DNA from: Nitrosomonas sp.
GTDB lineage: Bacteria; Pseudomonadota; Gammaproteobacteria; Burkholderiales; Nitrosomonadaceae
NCBI GenBank assembly: GCA_019635215.1
Contig: JAHBZZ010000004.1
Coordinates: 62,001 to 126,000 of the forward strand
DNA: 64,000 nucleotides
Reading direction: 5' to 3'
Shown one piece after another: positions 45,695 to 55,126 of this stretch (position 1 is its first letter; each line of letters begins with the position of its first letter). The notes beneath the pieces were generated by a model. The model was not told where the DNA came from. It worked only from the letters and a program-made list of their open reading frames with translations, and did no database searches. The position numbers and the translations under genes are program-made.

Positions 45695-48493
45695 ATGTAT
45701 AACTTTTCTTCCCGTATTCTAAAAAAACACCATTTGAAAGCCTTGTTGTCTGCAGCGATAAGTATTTTGATGAGCTTGAGCTTAACAGCATGCGGTGAGA
45801 CAAAGGATGCTGAGACCTTGATATCTGAAGCCGTGGAATACCAGAAGAAAGGGAATGATAACGCCGCGATTATTCAGCTCAAGAACGCGCTACAGCAAGA
45901 ACCGAATAATAAAGAGGCGCGTTTCCGGTTGGGTGTTCTTTTACAGAAAAGCGGTGATTTGCTGGCTGCCGAAAAAGAATTGGATAGAGCACTGAATCTC
46001 GGTTTGGATGCTGATACCGTGATTCCGGTCCTGACGCAGGTGTTGTTCGATTTGGGTAAATTCCAAATGTTGCTGGATACAGTTGATCGTTATCCTGATA
46101 TGACTTCAGTTGAAGTCAAAATTTTACAAGGCCGAGCGTTACTGGCTGTTGGCCGGCACGAAGAATCCAAAGTAATGCTAGACCAATTGCTTGCCGAGAA
46201 TCCCGATTCAACAGAGGTTTTGATTGGTTTAGCACAACATGCGTTGTCTGAAAAGGATCTGGATTTAGCAAACCGTTTCTCGAATCAGGCTGTGGAAAAA
46301 AATCCTGAGAATTCGACAGCCTGGCTTTTCAGAGCGCAGTTGCTACAAGCGCAGGGCAATGCAGCGGAAGCCTTGGCAGCTTTTGAAAGAGTGATTCAGT
46401 TAGCACCGAATAACCTTAGCGCCCACATTAGTAAAGCAACTATAGAAATCGGTATGCGCAAGTTTGATAATGCCAAAAATACCATTGCGCGTGCGCGCCA
46501 GGTTACTCCTGAAAATATCGGACTGAATCATACACAAGCTTTGCTGGATTATACGCAAGGAAGACACGCGGAAGCATTAACATCCATACAAGCAGTCTTA
46601 AACGTCGCACCGGAATACTTGCCGAGCGTGCTGCTGGCCGGTGCAATACAATTATCTCTGGGCTCATTGCCGCAGGCCGAACAATATCTGGAGCAGTATC
46701 TGAAAAAAAATCCAGGCGATGTTTATGCGCGTAAATTGATGATTAATACGTTAATGCAAAGTAATCAATCCAAACAAGCCTTGGCTATCCTTGAACCCAC
46801 ATTAGCGGGAGTGCAAAACGATCCGCAATTATTTGCACTGGCGGGCGAAGTGTATATGCGCTTAGGAGATTTTACCAAAGCAACCGAATTCTATGAAAAA
46901 GCGAATGAACTTGTCCCTAATAATGCGACAATTCATACTGCTCTTGGATTAAGCAAGCTGGCAACGGGTGATAGCGCGCATGGTATTGCTGAACTTGAAC
47001 TAGCTTTAGATCTGGATCGGAATTCACCGCGAGCCGGTATATTGCTGACATTGGCGCACTTACGCGCTAATGCGTTTGACAAAGCGCTTGCTACAGTCGA
47101 CGGACTGATTAAGGCCGATCCGAAGAATCCGCTTTTTTATAATTTGAAAGGCGCTATTTTTCTGGGTAAGAATGATGTAGCCAAGGCGCGGGAAAACTTT
47201 AATCAGGCCCTTGCCATTCAACCGGATTTTTTCCCCGCAGTGTCAAATCTGGCGCGGCTGGATATGCAGGATCAAAAGCCGGATGTCGCAAAAGGCCGAT
47301 TTGAAGCCATTCTCAAGAATGATGATAAAAATATTCAGGTGATGAGCGCATTGTCAGGCCTGGCCTTCGCCCAAGGCAATACAGCAGAAGCGACCCGATG
47401 GCTGGAACTGGCCAGCGACCGAAATCCCAATGAACTGGAACCTGCACTTCTTTTGACCGCACATTATCTGCGTATTGACGATAAGGAAAAAGCGTCGCTT
47501 CTGGCACGCAAGCTGAATGGAACATACCCCAATGAACCGCGCGTACTTGAAATTTTGGGTAGGGTGCAACTGGCGCAAAACAACCCTGCTGCTGCATTAG
47601 ACAGCTTTGAAAGGTTAGCGGGAAGACTGCCGGAATCAGCGCCTGCGCAATTGCAAATTGCCGATGTTCATTCCATGATGAAAGACTATGCTGCTGCATC
47701 CGCAGCGCTTAGAAAAGCCTTGTTCATCGATCCTGGTTTTGTAGATGCTAAAGTGGCGTTGGTCAGACTGGCTCTTCTCGAAGGCAAGGTAGATCAGGCC
47801 ATGTCCTTGGCGCAAAATATACAGAAAGATCATGCCGATATCCCGCAAGGCTACGAACTGGAAGGCGGCTTGTGGATGAATCAGAATAAGCCGGAAATGG
47901 CAGTAAAGGCCTTCGAAAAAGCATTTTCAATTGCGCAAAATGGCATATTGGTAACGAAAATACATCATGCACTGAGCCAGGCCGGTAATGATGAAAAGGC
48001 ACTTGCAGAAATTACCCAATGGTTAGCGAAAAATCCGGAGGATACACCAACGCGCTCGTATCTGGCGAATGCGTATCTGGGTAAGGAGCAATATGCAAAC
48101 GCGACGAAGGAATACGAAATAATTGTGCAGAAGAATCCGCAACATCTCATGTCTTTAAACAATCTGGCATGGTTATACCAGCAAAACAAAGATTCCCGTG
48201 CTTTGGAATATGCGGAAAGGGCTTATGAGTTATCGCCACAAAACCCGGCCATTCAGGATACGTTTGCCTGGATACTGATCGAAAAGGGGGAAATTGATCG
48301 TGCTCTACCGATGTTGGAGAAAGCGGCATCGCAATTACCTGATAATGCCACAGTTCAGTATCATTATGCGCATGCTTTGGTAAAAGCCGGTAATCTGGCG
48401 CAAGCACGTCAGATTCTCAACAAGATCACTGCGGGTGATGTCAATTTCTCAGAAATTGAAGCAGCCAGGGAACTTTTGAAACAAGTACAATAA
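45695..48493 (+). CDS. prsT: PEP-CTERM/XrtA system TPR-repeat lipoprotein PrsT
   Basis: 932 residues. A lipoprotein signal with lipobox LSLTAC (Cys33) is followed by a family-typical start (SEAVEYQKKGNDNAAIIQLK NALQQEPNN) and about 20 tetratricopeptide repeats to the C-terminus. Length and layout match the XrtA/PEP-CTERM-system TPR protein PrsT, found with exosortase A and an exopolysaccharide cluster. It is thought to scaffold polymer export or assembly in the periplasm. No exosortase, PrsK or PrsR gene is in the window; only the two divergent sugar-nucleotide genes lie beside it. Confidence 0.85.
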   Translation: MYNFSSRILKKHHLKALLSAAISILMSLSLTACGETKDAETLISEAVEYQKKGNDNAAIIQLKNALQQEPNNKEARFRLGVLLQKSGDLLAAEKELDRALNLGLDADTVIPVLTQVLFDLGKFQMLLDTVDRYPDMTSVEVKILQGRALLAVGRHEESKVMLDQLLAENPDSTEVLIGLAQHALSEKDLDLANRFSNQAVEKNPENSTAWLFRAQLLQAQGNAAEALAAFERVIQLAPNNLSAHISKATIEIGMRKFDNAKNTIARARQVTPENIGLNHTQALLDYTQGRHAEALTSIQAVLNVAPEYLPSVLLAGAIQLSLGSLPQAEQYLEQYLKKNPGDVYARKLMINTLMQSNQSKQALAILEPTLAGVQNDPQLFALAGEVYMRLGDFTKATEFYEKANELVPNNATIHTALGLSKLATGDSAHGIAELELALDLDRNSPRAGILLTLAHLRANAFDKALATVDGLIKADPKNPLFYNLKGAIFLGKNDVAKARENFNQALAIQPDFFPAVSNLARLDMQDQKPDVAKGRFEAILKNDDKNIQVMSALSGLAFAQGNTAEATRWLELASDRNPNELEPALLLTAHYLRIDDKEKASLLARKLNGTYPNEPRVLEILGRVQLAQNNPAAALDSFERLAGRLPESAPAQLQIADVHSMMKDYAAASAALRKALFIDPGFVDAKVALVRLALLEGKVDQAMSLAQNIQKDHADIPQGYELEGGLWMNQNKPEMAVKAFEKAFSIAQNGILVTKIHHALSQAGNDEKALAEITQWLAKNPEDTPTRSYLANAYLGKEQYANATKEYEIIVQKNPQHLMSLNNLAWLYQQNKDSRALEYAERAYELSPQNPAIQDTFAWILIEKGEIDRALPMLEKAASQLPDNATVQYHYAHALVKAGNLAQARQILNKITAGDVNFSEIEAARELLKQVQ

Positions 48494-48675
48494 CCGTTAT
48501 CTCTTCAGATAAAACGACGTTATTATACCTGTTCGAGCCCACTTTAGAGCCCGCCTCCCCTTCCGGAAGCGGGGATGAAAAGCGCAAATGCTGGAGCCGA
48601 GTTAAGCTTGTCGGTGTTGATGACATTGACCGTTTTGTTCCATCAGTTACGCTTTCACTCAGAGTTCAAGCGTTT

Positions 48676-48747
48676 CTAGACAAAGTCATGCATGCACCAC
48701 TTGGATACGGTTTTCGGATTGGTGCCGTACTGCTGCACAACCTCCAT
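48676..48747 (-). pseudogene. Transposase helix-turn-helix remnant (IS481-like)
   Basis: In the 317-base gap after prsT, the minus strand reads MEVVQQYGTNPKTVSKWCMH and then stops. YG-x-NPKTV-x-KW is the recognition helix seen in IS481-type transposases. The piece upstream (SSMQSLHGSVCT) fits the residues before it. Everything else of the element is gone. The same gap also holds a GC-rich hairpin near 48550-48575 that may terminate prsT. Confidence 0.5.
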
Positions 48748-48786
48748 CGTGCAGACGCTTCCATGTAGACTTTGCATCGAGCTGCT

Positions 48787-48813
48787 TCGAACACATTTTT
48801 CAACAGCCTGCTA
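48787..48813. repeat. Truncated end of a palindromic repeat, at the DUF3750 stop codon
   Basis: The complement reads TAGCAGGCTGTTGAAAAATG and continues TGTTCG. It matches TTAGCAGACTGTTGAAAAAT at the left end of the copy at 60175-60326. Only about 27 bases survive. Its TAG is the stop codon of the DUF3750 gene. Confidence 0.65.
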
Positions 48814-49551
48814 GGTGGCGAATTGTATATCTCCGATTATCGGCAATTTAAAAATCCATGGATTTGGAGAAATGCCAAAAGTGAGTCCAAGCAGATTAAA
48901 TTCAATGCCTTCAACGCGACTGATCACAAAACCCAATAATCCGAAAACCGAAAACTGGAATCCGCTGCCACTCGGTGGTTTGGCAATTAGGCGATAACCC
49001 AGATAGTCTTTCCCGATCGCCGTTGCTGGCAGATTCAGCTCCAATTCAGGAACATCACGTGAAATCCAGGCAGTAAATGTGTTGGAGTTAGGACCAGGCC
49101 ACAAGGTGTAGTTTCTCGAATAGGGATATTCCTGTGCCGCCCGGTCGATGCGTGCAATTAATTCGTCCGCGTCTTTTCCACGTTTATCCGCCAGAATAAC
49201 GGGTATGTTGCCATACCAATATCTATCCGGAATCTGGTCATATATCGCCAGTACGGGTAGCCTGCTGCGCTGACGCCAGCCAAGCACCTCATAAATGGTA
49301 TAGATCTGCGCATTGGCTGGTTTTACGGCAATCCAGGTGTGGATGCCAAAATAACCGCGCCAGCCGAATGCACGGGCACCGTACACCTGTACTACAGCTT
49401 CAGGTGTCAGAACAGGATCAGGCGCGATACCGGCAGAAATCCGGCTTGCCGTACGCCATTTTCCCTGAACATCATCGGGGGAAACAATGAGCAGTGTAAG
49501 GCAAGATACAATGCCTAAAAACAGTACGCGTTGAAAATACGCAATATACAT
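48811..49551 (-). CDS. DUF3750 family protein
   Basis: 246 residues with an N-terminal membrane or signal segment (RVLFLGIVSCLTLLIVSP). Recognisable DUF3750 marks are VYGARAFGWRGYFGIHTWIA, GWRQRSRLP and YTLWPGPNSNTFTAWISR. The histidine, asparagine and tryptophan pattern suggests a periplasmic hydrolase-like fold, but the function is unknown. The start ATG shares one base with the stop of the upstream lytic transglycosylase gene (TAATG), so the two are translationally coupled. This suggests a cell-wall-related job. Confidence 0.8.
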   Translation of the reverse strand: MYIAYFQRVLFLGIVSCLTLLIVSPDDVQGKWRTASRISAGIAPDPVLTPEAVVQVYGARAFGWRGYFGIHTWIAVKPANAQIYTIYEVLGWRQRSRLPVLAIYDQIPDRYWYGNIPVILADKRGKDADELIARIDRAAQEYPYSRNYTLWPGPNSNTFTAWISRDVPELELNLPATAIGKDYLGYRLIAKPPSGSGFQFSVFGLLGFVISRVEGIEFNLLGLTFGISPNPWIFKLPIIGDIQFAT

Positions 49552-50456
49552 TATTCCAAATCGGATAAAGCAATCATGGCGTGCCGGTGAACAAATTCCG
49601 GTTGATAGGGATGTGTGGTTTTGGTGTACCGGGCCTGTATCTTTTTGACGTAATTTTGGGTTTCAGTATAAGGCGGTATGCCTTTATGCCGCTCCACTGC
49701 ACCTTCTCCGGCATTGTATGCTGCAACGGCAAGTGTGACATCACCCTTAAAAAAAGCAAGCAACCAGCGCAGATAGGCCATACCGCCTTTGATATTTTCT
49801 ACCGCATCAAATGTATTTTTTACATGAAAGCGTTCGGCTGTCTCCGGTATTAACTGCATTAATCCCTGTGCATTCTTGTGAGAAACCGCCTGTGCGTCAA
49901 ATGCGGATTCAACGGTAATAATTGCCATTACCAATGCCGGGTCGAGACTATACTGCGGAGCAAGCTCTTGTACGATATCAAAATAAGGTTTGTCAGAATA
50001 GTCGATGCTTTCATTTTCCACAACGGGCTGTATACAATCCGGAAGTATCCGCTCAGCCGATGGATCCAGATAACGCATCATTTTGTAAGCATGTTCATGC
50101 CCCTGTTCCGCAGCCATATTGAATAATTGTGCGGCAATTCCGTCATGACGCGGTATACCTCTGGCATTGGCATACATCCAGCCTAAGGCATACAGTGCCT
50201 CACTGTGACTATGATCTAGATTGATCACTTCACAATAGAGTTCTATGGCTTTACCGTAATCTTTGGGTAAGCCTTCACCATGTTCGTGTTGCTTTGCCAT
50301 TACCACGAGTATCCTCGCTTTATCTGCGGCGTCCTGCAATTCCAGCGTGTCCGAATCTGAAAAAAAAGTTCCAGCCAATGCCACACCGTTAATCAACAAA
50401 CAGCAAACCCATAGCGATGATTGTATTATTCTTTTTAAATACATATAACTGTTCAC
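49551..50456 (-). CDS. Periplasmic lytic transglycosylase (Sel1 repeats + SLT domain)
   Basis: 301 residues with a signal peptide ending near GVALAG. Residues about 45-130 are Sel1-type TPR repeats (GLPKDYGKAIELYCEVINLD, YALGWMYANARGIPRHDGIA). The C-terminal soluble-lytic-transglycosylase domain has the catalytic glutamate in MAIITVESAFDAQAVS, then AQGLMQLIPETAERF and VAAYNAGEGAVERHKGIPPY, the complete family motif set. It cleaves the glycan strands of peptidoglycan. It is the first gene of a two-gene unit with the DUF3750 protein. Confidence 0.9.
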   Translation of the reverse strand: MNSYMYLKRIIQSSLWVCCLLINGVALAGTFFSDSDTLELQDAADKARILVVMAKQHEHGEGLPKDYGKAIELYCEVINLDHSHSEALYALGWMYANARGIPRHDGIAAQLFNMAAEQGHEHAYKMMRYLDPSAERILPDCIQPVVENESIDYSDKPYFDIVQELAPQYSLDPALVMAIITVESAFDAQAVSHKNAQGLMQLIPETAERFHVKNTFDAVENIKGGMAYLRWLLAFFKGDVTLAVAAYNAGEGAVERHKGIPPYTETQNYVKKIQARYTKTTHPYQPEFVHRHAMIALSDLE

Positions 50457-50920
50457 CTATACCAACGCAATGTCATTCTATAACATTTCCAAAAAAGAAT
50501 TGTTCTAGAAAAAGCATGCAAGATTTATGCCTAAATAAAAAATAACGTCTATTCATAAGGTTGCAATACCGATCAACAAGAATGATAAAATTGTGTAAAG
50601 AATTTCGACAATTAAACATGTCGCGACCTGAAGTAAAGTACGATTCCAAAAAAACCTGTGACGTGTCGCCTCAGAAAGTTAATCAAAGTAACAACTTCAA
50701 CGAACAAGGAATGACCGGATATTCATAGTATGATGAATTATTTATATTGCCAAATACGATAAAGCATATGCACTGATTGACCGGAAAAAACCCAACTTTT
50801 CGATCTTGACGGAACATAGGTTTCATCAAATAATCAGCACAATACTGATTGTAGCGGTCGCAGCTTTAGTCTGGATATTTTGTCCGGGTATTTTTTCTGC
50901 GAATTGATTGGAGTGGCCCA
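50457..50920. other. 464-base gap with no firm gene
   Basis: Holds promoters for the divergent genes on either side. Two very short open frames are present: 50618-50728 (36 residues, starts MSRPEVKYDS, no ribosome site) and 50806-50907 (TTG start, 33 residues, one membrane-like helix LIVAVAALVWIFC, no ribosome site). Neither can be supported as a gene. Confidence 0.4.
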
Positions 50921-51697
50921 ATGCTGCACTGGCAAATGATTTTATTTAAATATTCAATACTTGGTCTTATTATCGGATCAAGTTATTCCACTTCTGCGCT
51001 GACAGCGACAGAAGTACTTCCTGAAAGCTACAGGAAAAAAATAGATATCGCGATAATGCGTAATGCGGTCGACAGACCGGCGCTATTAGCAACCATGACC
51101 TGGATAAGGCAGCTGGCCGAAAGTACGAAAGATCCGGCCGTGATAGCGGAATTGGCACGCTTGGAATGCGCCAACGCAGATGTTGAAAGTAAAAAAAGCA
51201 AGCGGATAGCACTCTACAACAACTGCTTCGAAACGGCGGACAAAGCGCTTGCGGGCAACGCCAATGAAGTTGTGGCACTTTACTGGAAGGCGGTAGCCAT
51301 GGGAAAACTGAGTGAGGAAAGAGGCATTCTCAATGCCCAGAGAATGACCCGCCCAATGGAAAATCTTTTTCTGCGCGTCATCACACTGGATGAACATTAC
51401 GATAACGCGGGCGGCCATAAAGCACTTGGCCGCATGTATTTCAGATTGCCCGGCTTCCCGATCAGTTTTGGAGACAAAAAAAAAGCAATATTTCATCTCA
51501 AACGCGCTTTGGAACTCTATCCCCATGACATTATCGCGCGGGCTTTTTATGCCGAAGCACTTTATGACATGGGGAAAAAACAAGAGGCGCTTCAACTGGC
51601 CGAGGCTATCGTAGCAACGCCAGTCGAAACCGAACACCGTTTCAGGTACAGCAGATTTATCGAAATCGCGCGTATTATAGTCAATAAAAGCAGATAA
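50921..51697 (+). CDS. Periplasmic TPR protein resembling TatT (TRAP transporter T component)
   Basis: 258 residues. A signal peptide (FKYSILGLIIGSSYSTSALT) is followed by a helical repeat protein. GGHKALGRMYFRLPGFPISF-GDKKKAIFHLKRALELYP resembles the TatT family, water-soluble TPR trimers that pair with TRAP substrate-binding proteins. No TRAP transporter gene is nearby, so it may be a stand-alone relative. GGAGTGG precedes ATG 50921. Four cysteines in the middle (ECANAD, NNCFET) may form a disulphide. Confidence 0.6.
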   Translation: MLHWQMILFKYSILGLIIGSSYSTSALTATEVLPESYRKKIDIAIMRNAVDRPALLATMTWIRQLAESTKDPAVIAELARLECANADVESKKSKRIALYNNCFETADKALAGNANEVVALYWKAVAMGKLSEERGILNAQRMTRPMENLFLRVITLDEHYDNAGGHKALGRMYFRLPGFPISFGDKKKAIFHLKRALELYPHDIIARAFYAEALYDMGKKQEALQLAEAIVATPVETEHRFRYSRFIEIARIIVNKSR

Positions 51698-51910
51698 GTG
51701 TATCTTAGAAATTTTGTTGTGTCGGTCATTCGGGCCATTCAATAGGGCTTCTCGAGATACCGATAAGTTTATCAGTTCAGCTGTTCTTCACTATACGAAA
51801 GAACTTAGTTCTGGCAACCACTTGCCAACAATCTCGCATAATGTACTATGCTGAAGGTTAACTAACTCACATTGCCACAACAGTCAAGACAATTTTATGG
51901 AAGTGTATTT

Positions 51911-53344
51911 ATGGGCGATGAAATTCCATCCAGCCGGTTCAGCGCCGAAGAAGTTGAGAAATTCAATTCACGGTTACAACAGGAAACCCGATTAATCGGC
52001 GACTGGTTCTCGGAGAAACGTTTTGCGCCTGAGCAACGGATGTTCGGCTATGAGCTTGAAGCCTGGCTGATCGATGAACACTATCAACCGGCGCCTGTCA
52101 ACGAACAGTTTCTGAAAGCACTGAATCATCCTCTGGTTGTTCATGAGCTTGCCAGCTTTAATATCGAACTCAACAGCCTGCCGCAACATCTGAGCGGAAA
52201 TGTATTCAGTGATATGCAAAAAAACCTCAGCCAGATTTACGATGCGTGCCGCCGGCAGGCGCAACTGCTGGACTCGGATGTGCTGGCTATCGGTATTTTG
52301 CCGACGGTCAAGGAAACCGATCTGACATTGGATAACATGTCGAATTCTCCGCGCTACCGGGCGCTGAATGAACAAGTATTGCAACTGAGGCATGGCCGCC
52401 CGTTGCATATCAACATCAAGGGTAGCGAACATCTACAGATGCAACATGATGATGTCATGCTGGAGGCTGCTGCAACGTCGTTTCAACTGCATTTACAGGT
52501 TCCGCTGCATCGGGCTACGCGTTATTACAATGCAGCTGTTATTTTGTCCGGCGCAATGGTGGCGGCAACAGGCAATGCACCATTTCTGTTCGGTAAGCGT
52601 TTATGGGAAGAAACACGGATACCCTTGTTTGAACAGGCGGTATCCGTTGGCGGACACCGCACCGATGACGAAGGGGATTTGAAACGCGTTTTCTTTGGTA
52701 CCGGGTATGTGGCTGATTCATTGTTCGAATGTTTTCAGGAAAATCTGGATCATTTTCCGGCCGTTCTTCCGGTTTTGTTTGATGAATTGCCTGAAAGGCT
52801 GGCGCATTTACGTTTGCATAACGGTACCATCTGGCGCTGGAATCGTCCGCTGGTCGGTTTTGATGCGCATGGAGAACCGCATTTGCGCATCGAGCACCGG
52901 GTCATTTCGGCCGGTCCCAGTATTGTCGATATGACAGCCAATGCAGCGCTGTTCATCGGCGCAGTAAAAAGTCTGATCGAACGCAGTCAGCCGCCCGAGA
53001 GTGAATTGACATTCAATCATGCCCGGCATAATTTCTATCAGGCTGCCCATTTGGGGCTGACAGCCGATTTTTACTGGCTGGGGGAGAAGATCGTGAATGC
53101 AAAAGCATTTATTCTGCAGCAGCTGATTCCGCTTGCGCGTCACGGACTTGATCAGCTTGACGTCAGCAGACATGATATTGATCATTACCTGGATATTATC
53201 GAACAGCGCATTCGAAGCGGGCAGACCGGCACGCACTGGCAGCAGCGCTACGCCGCAAACTGCGGTTATGACATGCAGGCATTGACGGCGGCTTATGCGC
53301 AATTGCAATACGCCGGCAAACCCGTGCACGAATGGCCGGTTTGA
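51911..53344 (+). CDS. GCS2-family glutamate-cysteine ligase-like enzyme
   Basis: 477 residues from ATG 51911 (GGAAG 7 bases before); an upstream TTG at 51872 is less likely. The family pattern for carboxylate-amine ligases is visible: FGYELEAWLID gives the first metal glutamate, ASFNIELNSLP the second, and LHINIKG and HLRIEHRVISAGPSIVDMTA the nucleotide and late metal sites. These enzymes join an amine to a gamma-carboxyl group using ATP. Whether this one makes gamma-glutamylcysteine is unclear. The next gene overlaps its end by 13 bases and encodes a predicted zinc hydrolase, so the pair probably works on the same product. Confidence 0.75.
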   Translation: MGDEIPSSRFSAEEVEKFNSRLQQETRLIGDWFSEKRFAPEQRMFGYELEAWLIDEHYQPAPVNEQFLKALNHPLVVHELASFNIELNSLPQHLSGNVFSDMQKNLSQIYDACRRQAQLLDSDVLAIGILPTVKETDLTLDNMSNSPRYRALNEQVLQLRHGRPLHINIKGSEHLQMQHDDVMLEAAATSFQLHLQVPLHRATRYYNAAVILSGAMVAATGNAPFLFGKRLWEETRIPLFEQAVSVGGHRTDDEGDLKRVFFGTGYVADSLFECFQENLDHFPAVLPVLFDELPERLAHLRLHNGTIWRWNRPLVGFDAHGEPHLRIEHRVISAGPSIVDMTANAALFIGAVKSLIERSQPPESELTFNHARHNFYQAAHLGLTADFYWLGEKIVNAKAFILQQLIPLARHGLDQLDVSRHDIDHYLDIIEQRIRSGQTGTHWQQRYAANCGYDMQALTAAYAQLQYAGKPVHEWPV

Positions 53345-54435
53345 CGCTTGCAGACGATGTAAAAAATAAGCCCATGTTAACAATCCGACAGGATCTTCCC
53401 GAAGGCTTGCTTGTTCTGCAGCCGCATGAACTGTATAAAAAACTCGATGGCCCGACATTGTTTCAACTGCCGGGGCGGCGCGCCCAACCGATTTTTATTT
53501 CCGTTTTGCTGCATGGTAATGAACCGGTCGGATGGAATGCGATACGTCATATTTTGTACCATCAGGAGCATGAATTGCCTCGCGCGTTGTCGCTTTTTGT
53601 CGGCAATATCGAGGCTGCACGTTATCATCAGCGGCACCTTGAGCATCAGCTGGATTTTAATCGGATCTGGCCCGGCGCAGTTGATTGCAGTGCGCAAACA
53701 GACAGTGATGCGCCGGAGTACGCGATGGCGGAAAAGGTTTATCAGCTCATGGCAGATGCTAACCTGTTCGCCAGTATCGACTTGCACAATAATACGGGTT
53801 TGAATCCGCACTATGCCTGTGTAAATAAACTCGACACCGCTTTTCTGCATCTGGCGACGCTGTTTGACCGTACCGTTATTTACTTTACCCGCCCCGAGGG
53901 CGTGCAGTCTCTCGCGTTTTCCAGACTTGCGCCGTCGGTGACGCTGGAATGCGGACAACCCGATAATCCACAGGGCGTGGCGCATGCCATTGAGTATTTG
54001 ACGGCATGCCTGAATCTGGCTGAAATTCCGCAACATCCGATTGCCAGGCAGGATATTGAATTATTTCATACTGTTGCAATCGTGCGCGTTGCGCCCGGCG
54101 TTGAGGTGGGATTTCAGGGTGAAGCGTTCGACTTGCGTTTGATCGATCATATCGACCATCTTAATTTCCGCGAACTGCCTTCAAATACGGTGATCGGCTG
54201 GCAGAAGAATCACCATGCGCTTGCGCTAAGAACGGTTGACGAGCACGATCGGGAAGTGTCTTCGCATTTTTTTCATCTGGATGGCAATACACTCAAAATC
54301 AGCCGCCCGGTAATGCCTTCCATGCTGACACGCAATACCCGGATTATTCATCAGGACTGCCTGTGCTATCTGATGGAACGCCTGGCTTTACCTGATACAG
54401 TAGCTAAACACACTGCCGAAAATACCGGCACATAA
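53332..54435 (+). CDS. M14-type zinc carboxypeptidase / aspartoacylase-like hydrolase
   Basis: 367 residues (ATG 53374 would give 353). Zinc ligands are in LLHGNEPVGW (H and E) and SIDLHNNTGLNPHYAC (H), the succinylglutamate desuccinylase/aspartoacylase arrangement. RIWPGA and LECGQPDNPQG supply the substrate arginine and the catalytic glutamate region. A beta-rich C-terminal domain follows. Such enzymes hydrolyse an N-acyl or peptide-like amide bond. It overlaps the GCS2-like gene, so a making-and-breaking pair on one amide compound is likely, with unknown identity. Confidence 0.75.
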   Translation: MAGLTLADDVKNKPMLTIRQDLPEGLLVLQPHELYKKLDGPTLFQLPGRRAQPIFISVLLHGNEPVGWNAIRHILYHQEHELPRALSLFVGNIEAARYHQRHLEHQLDFNRIWPGAVDCSAQTDSDAPEYAMAEKVYQLMADANLFASIDLHNNTGLNPHYACVNKLDTAFLHLATLFDRTVIYFTRPEGVQSLAFSRLAPSVTLECGQPDNPQGVAHAIEYLTACLNLAEIPQHPIARQDIELFHTVAIVRVAPGVEVGFQGEAFDLRLIDHIDHLNFRELPSNTVIGWQKNHHALALRTVDEHDREVSSHFFHLDGNTLKISRPVMPSMLTRNTRIIHQDCLCYLMERLALPDTVAKHTAENTGT

Positions 54436-54461
54436 AAAACCAGCGGCAGATGCCGGGTAAT

Positions 54462-55103
54462 TCAGCGGGTACCATAGCGCTGGCGATAGTGCGTAACCGC
54501 ATCAAGATAGCGGCACAATGTGTCGTGATGCAACAGATAATCCGTTAAATCATCCAGATTGATGATGCTGATCACCGGAATACCGTGGGTTTGTGTGACT
54601 TCCTGGACGGCAGACAACGTTCCCGTGCCCCGCTCCATCCTGTCCAGCGCAATCACCACACCACACGGCAACGCTTCGGCGCCGGTGATCAAGTCAACCG
54701 ACTCGCGTACCGATGTGCCTGCCGATATCACATCGTCAACGATCAAAACACGTCCGGCCAATGGCGCGCCGACCTGAATACCGCCTTCACCGTGATCCTT
54801 GATTTCCTTGCGGTTAAAGCAGAAGGGATAATTATGACCCATTCCGGCCAGTGCGATAGCAATTGAACTGACCAGGGGGATACCTTTATATGCCGGGCCG
54901 AAAAGCATATCAAACGGTAGTCCGGCAGCAAGAATGGCTTTCGCGTAAAATTGTCCCAGCTGACGCAGTGAATCGCCGTCATTGAATAAACCAGCGTTGA
55001 AGAAATAAGGCGACAAGCGTCCTGCTTTGGTTTTAAACTCACCAAAACATAACACTTTACGTTCAATTGCGAACTGGATAAATGCCTGTTTATAGTCGGA
55101 CAT
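54462..55103 (-). CDS. pyrE: Orotate phosphoribosyltransferase
   Basis: 213 residues from ATG 55103 (a TTG at 55109 is in frame). The PRPP-binding motif is RVLIVDDVISAGTSVRESVD. The N-terminal FGEFKTKAGRLSPYFFNAGLF and FNRKEIKDHGEGG flexible loop are specific to PyrE. It makes orotidine monophosphate from orotate and PRPP in pyrimidine synthesis. It is divergent from xthA with only 23 bases between the two starts, so their promoters must overlap with the coding ends. Confidence 0.95.
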   Translation of the reverse strand: MSDYKQAFIQFAIERKVLCFGEFKTKAGRLSPYFFNAGLFNDGDSLRQLGQFYAKAILAAGLPFDMLFGPAYKGIPLVSSIAIALAGMGHNYPFCFNRKEIKDHGEGGIQVGAPLAGRVLIVDDVISAGTSVRESVDLITGAEALPCGVVIALDRMERGTGTLSAVQEVTQTHGIPVISIINLDDLTDYLLHHDTLCRYLDAVTHYRQRYGTR

Positions 55104-55126
55104 AATCAAACAGAATCAAAAAAACG

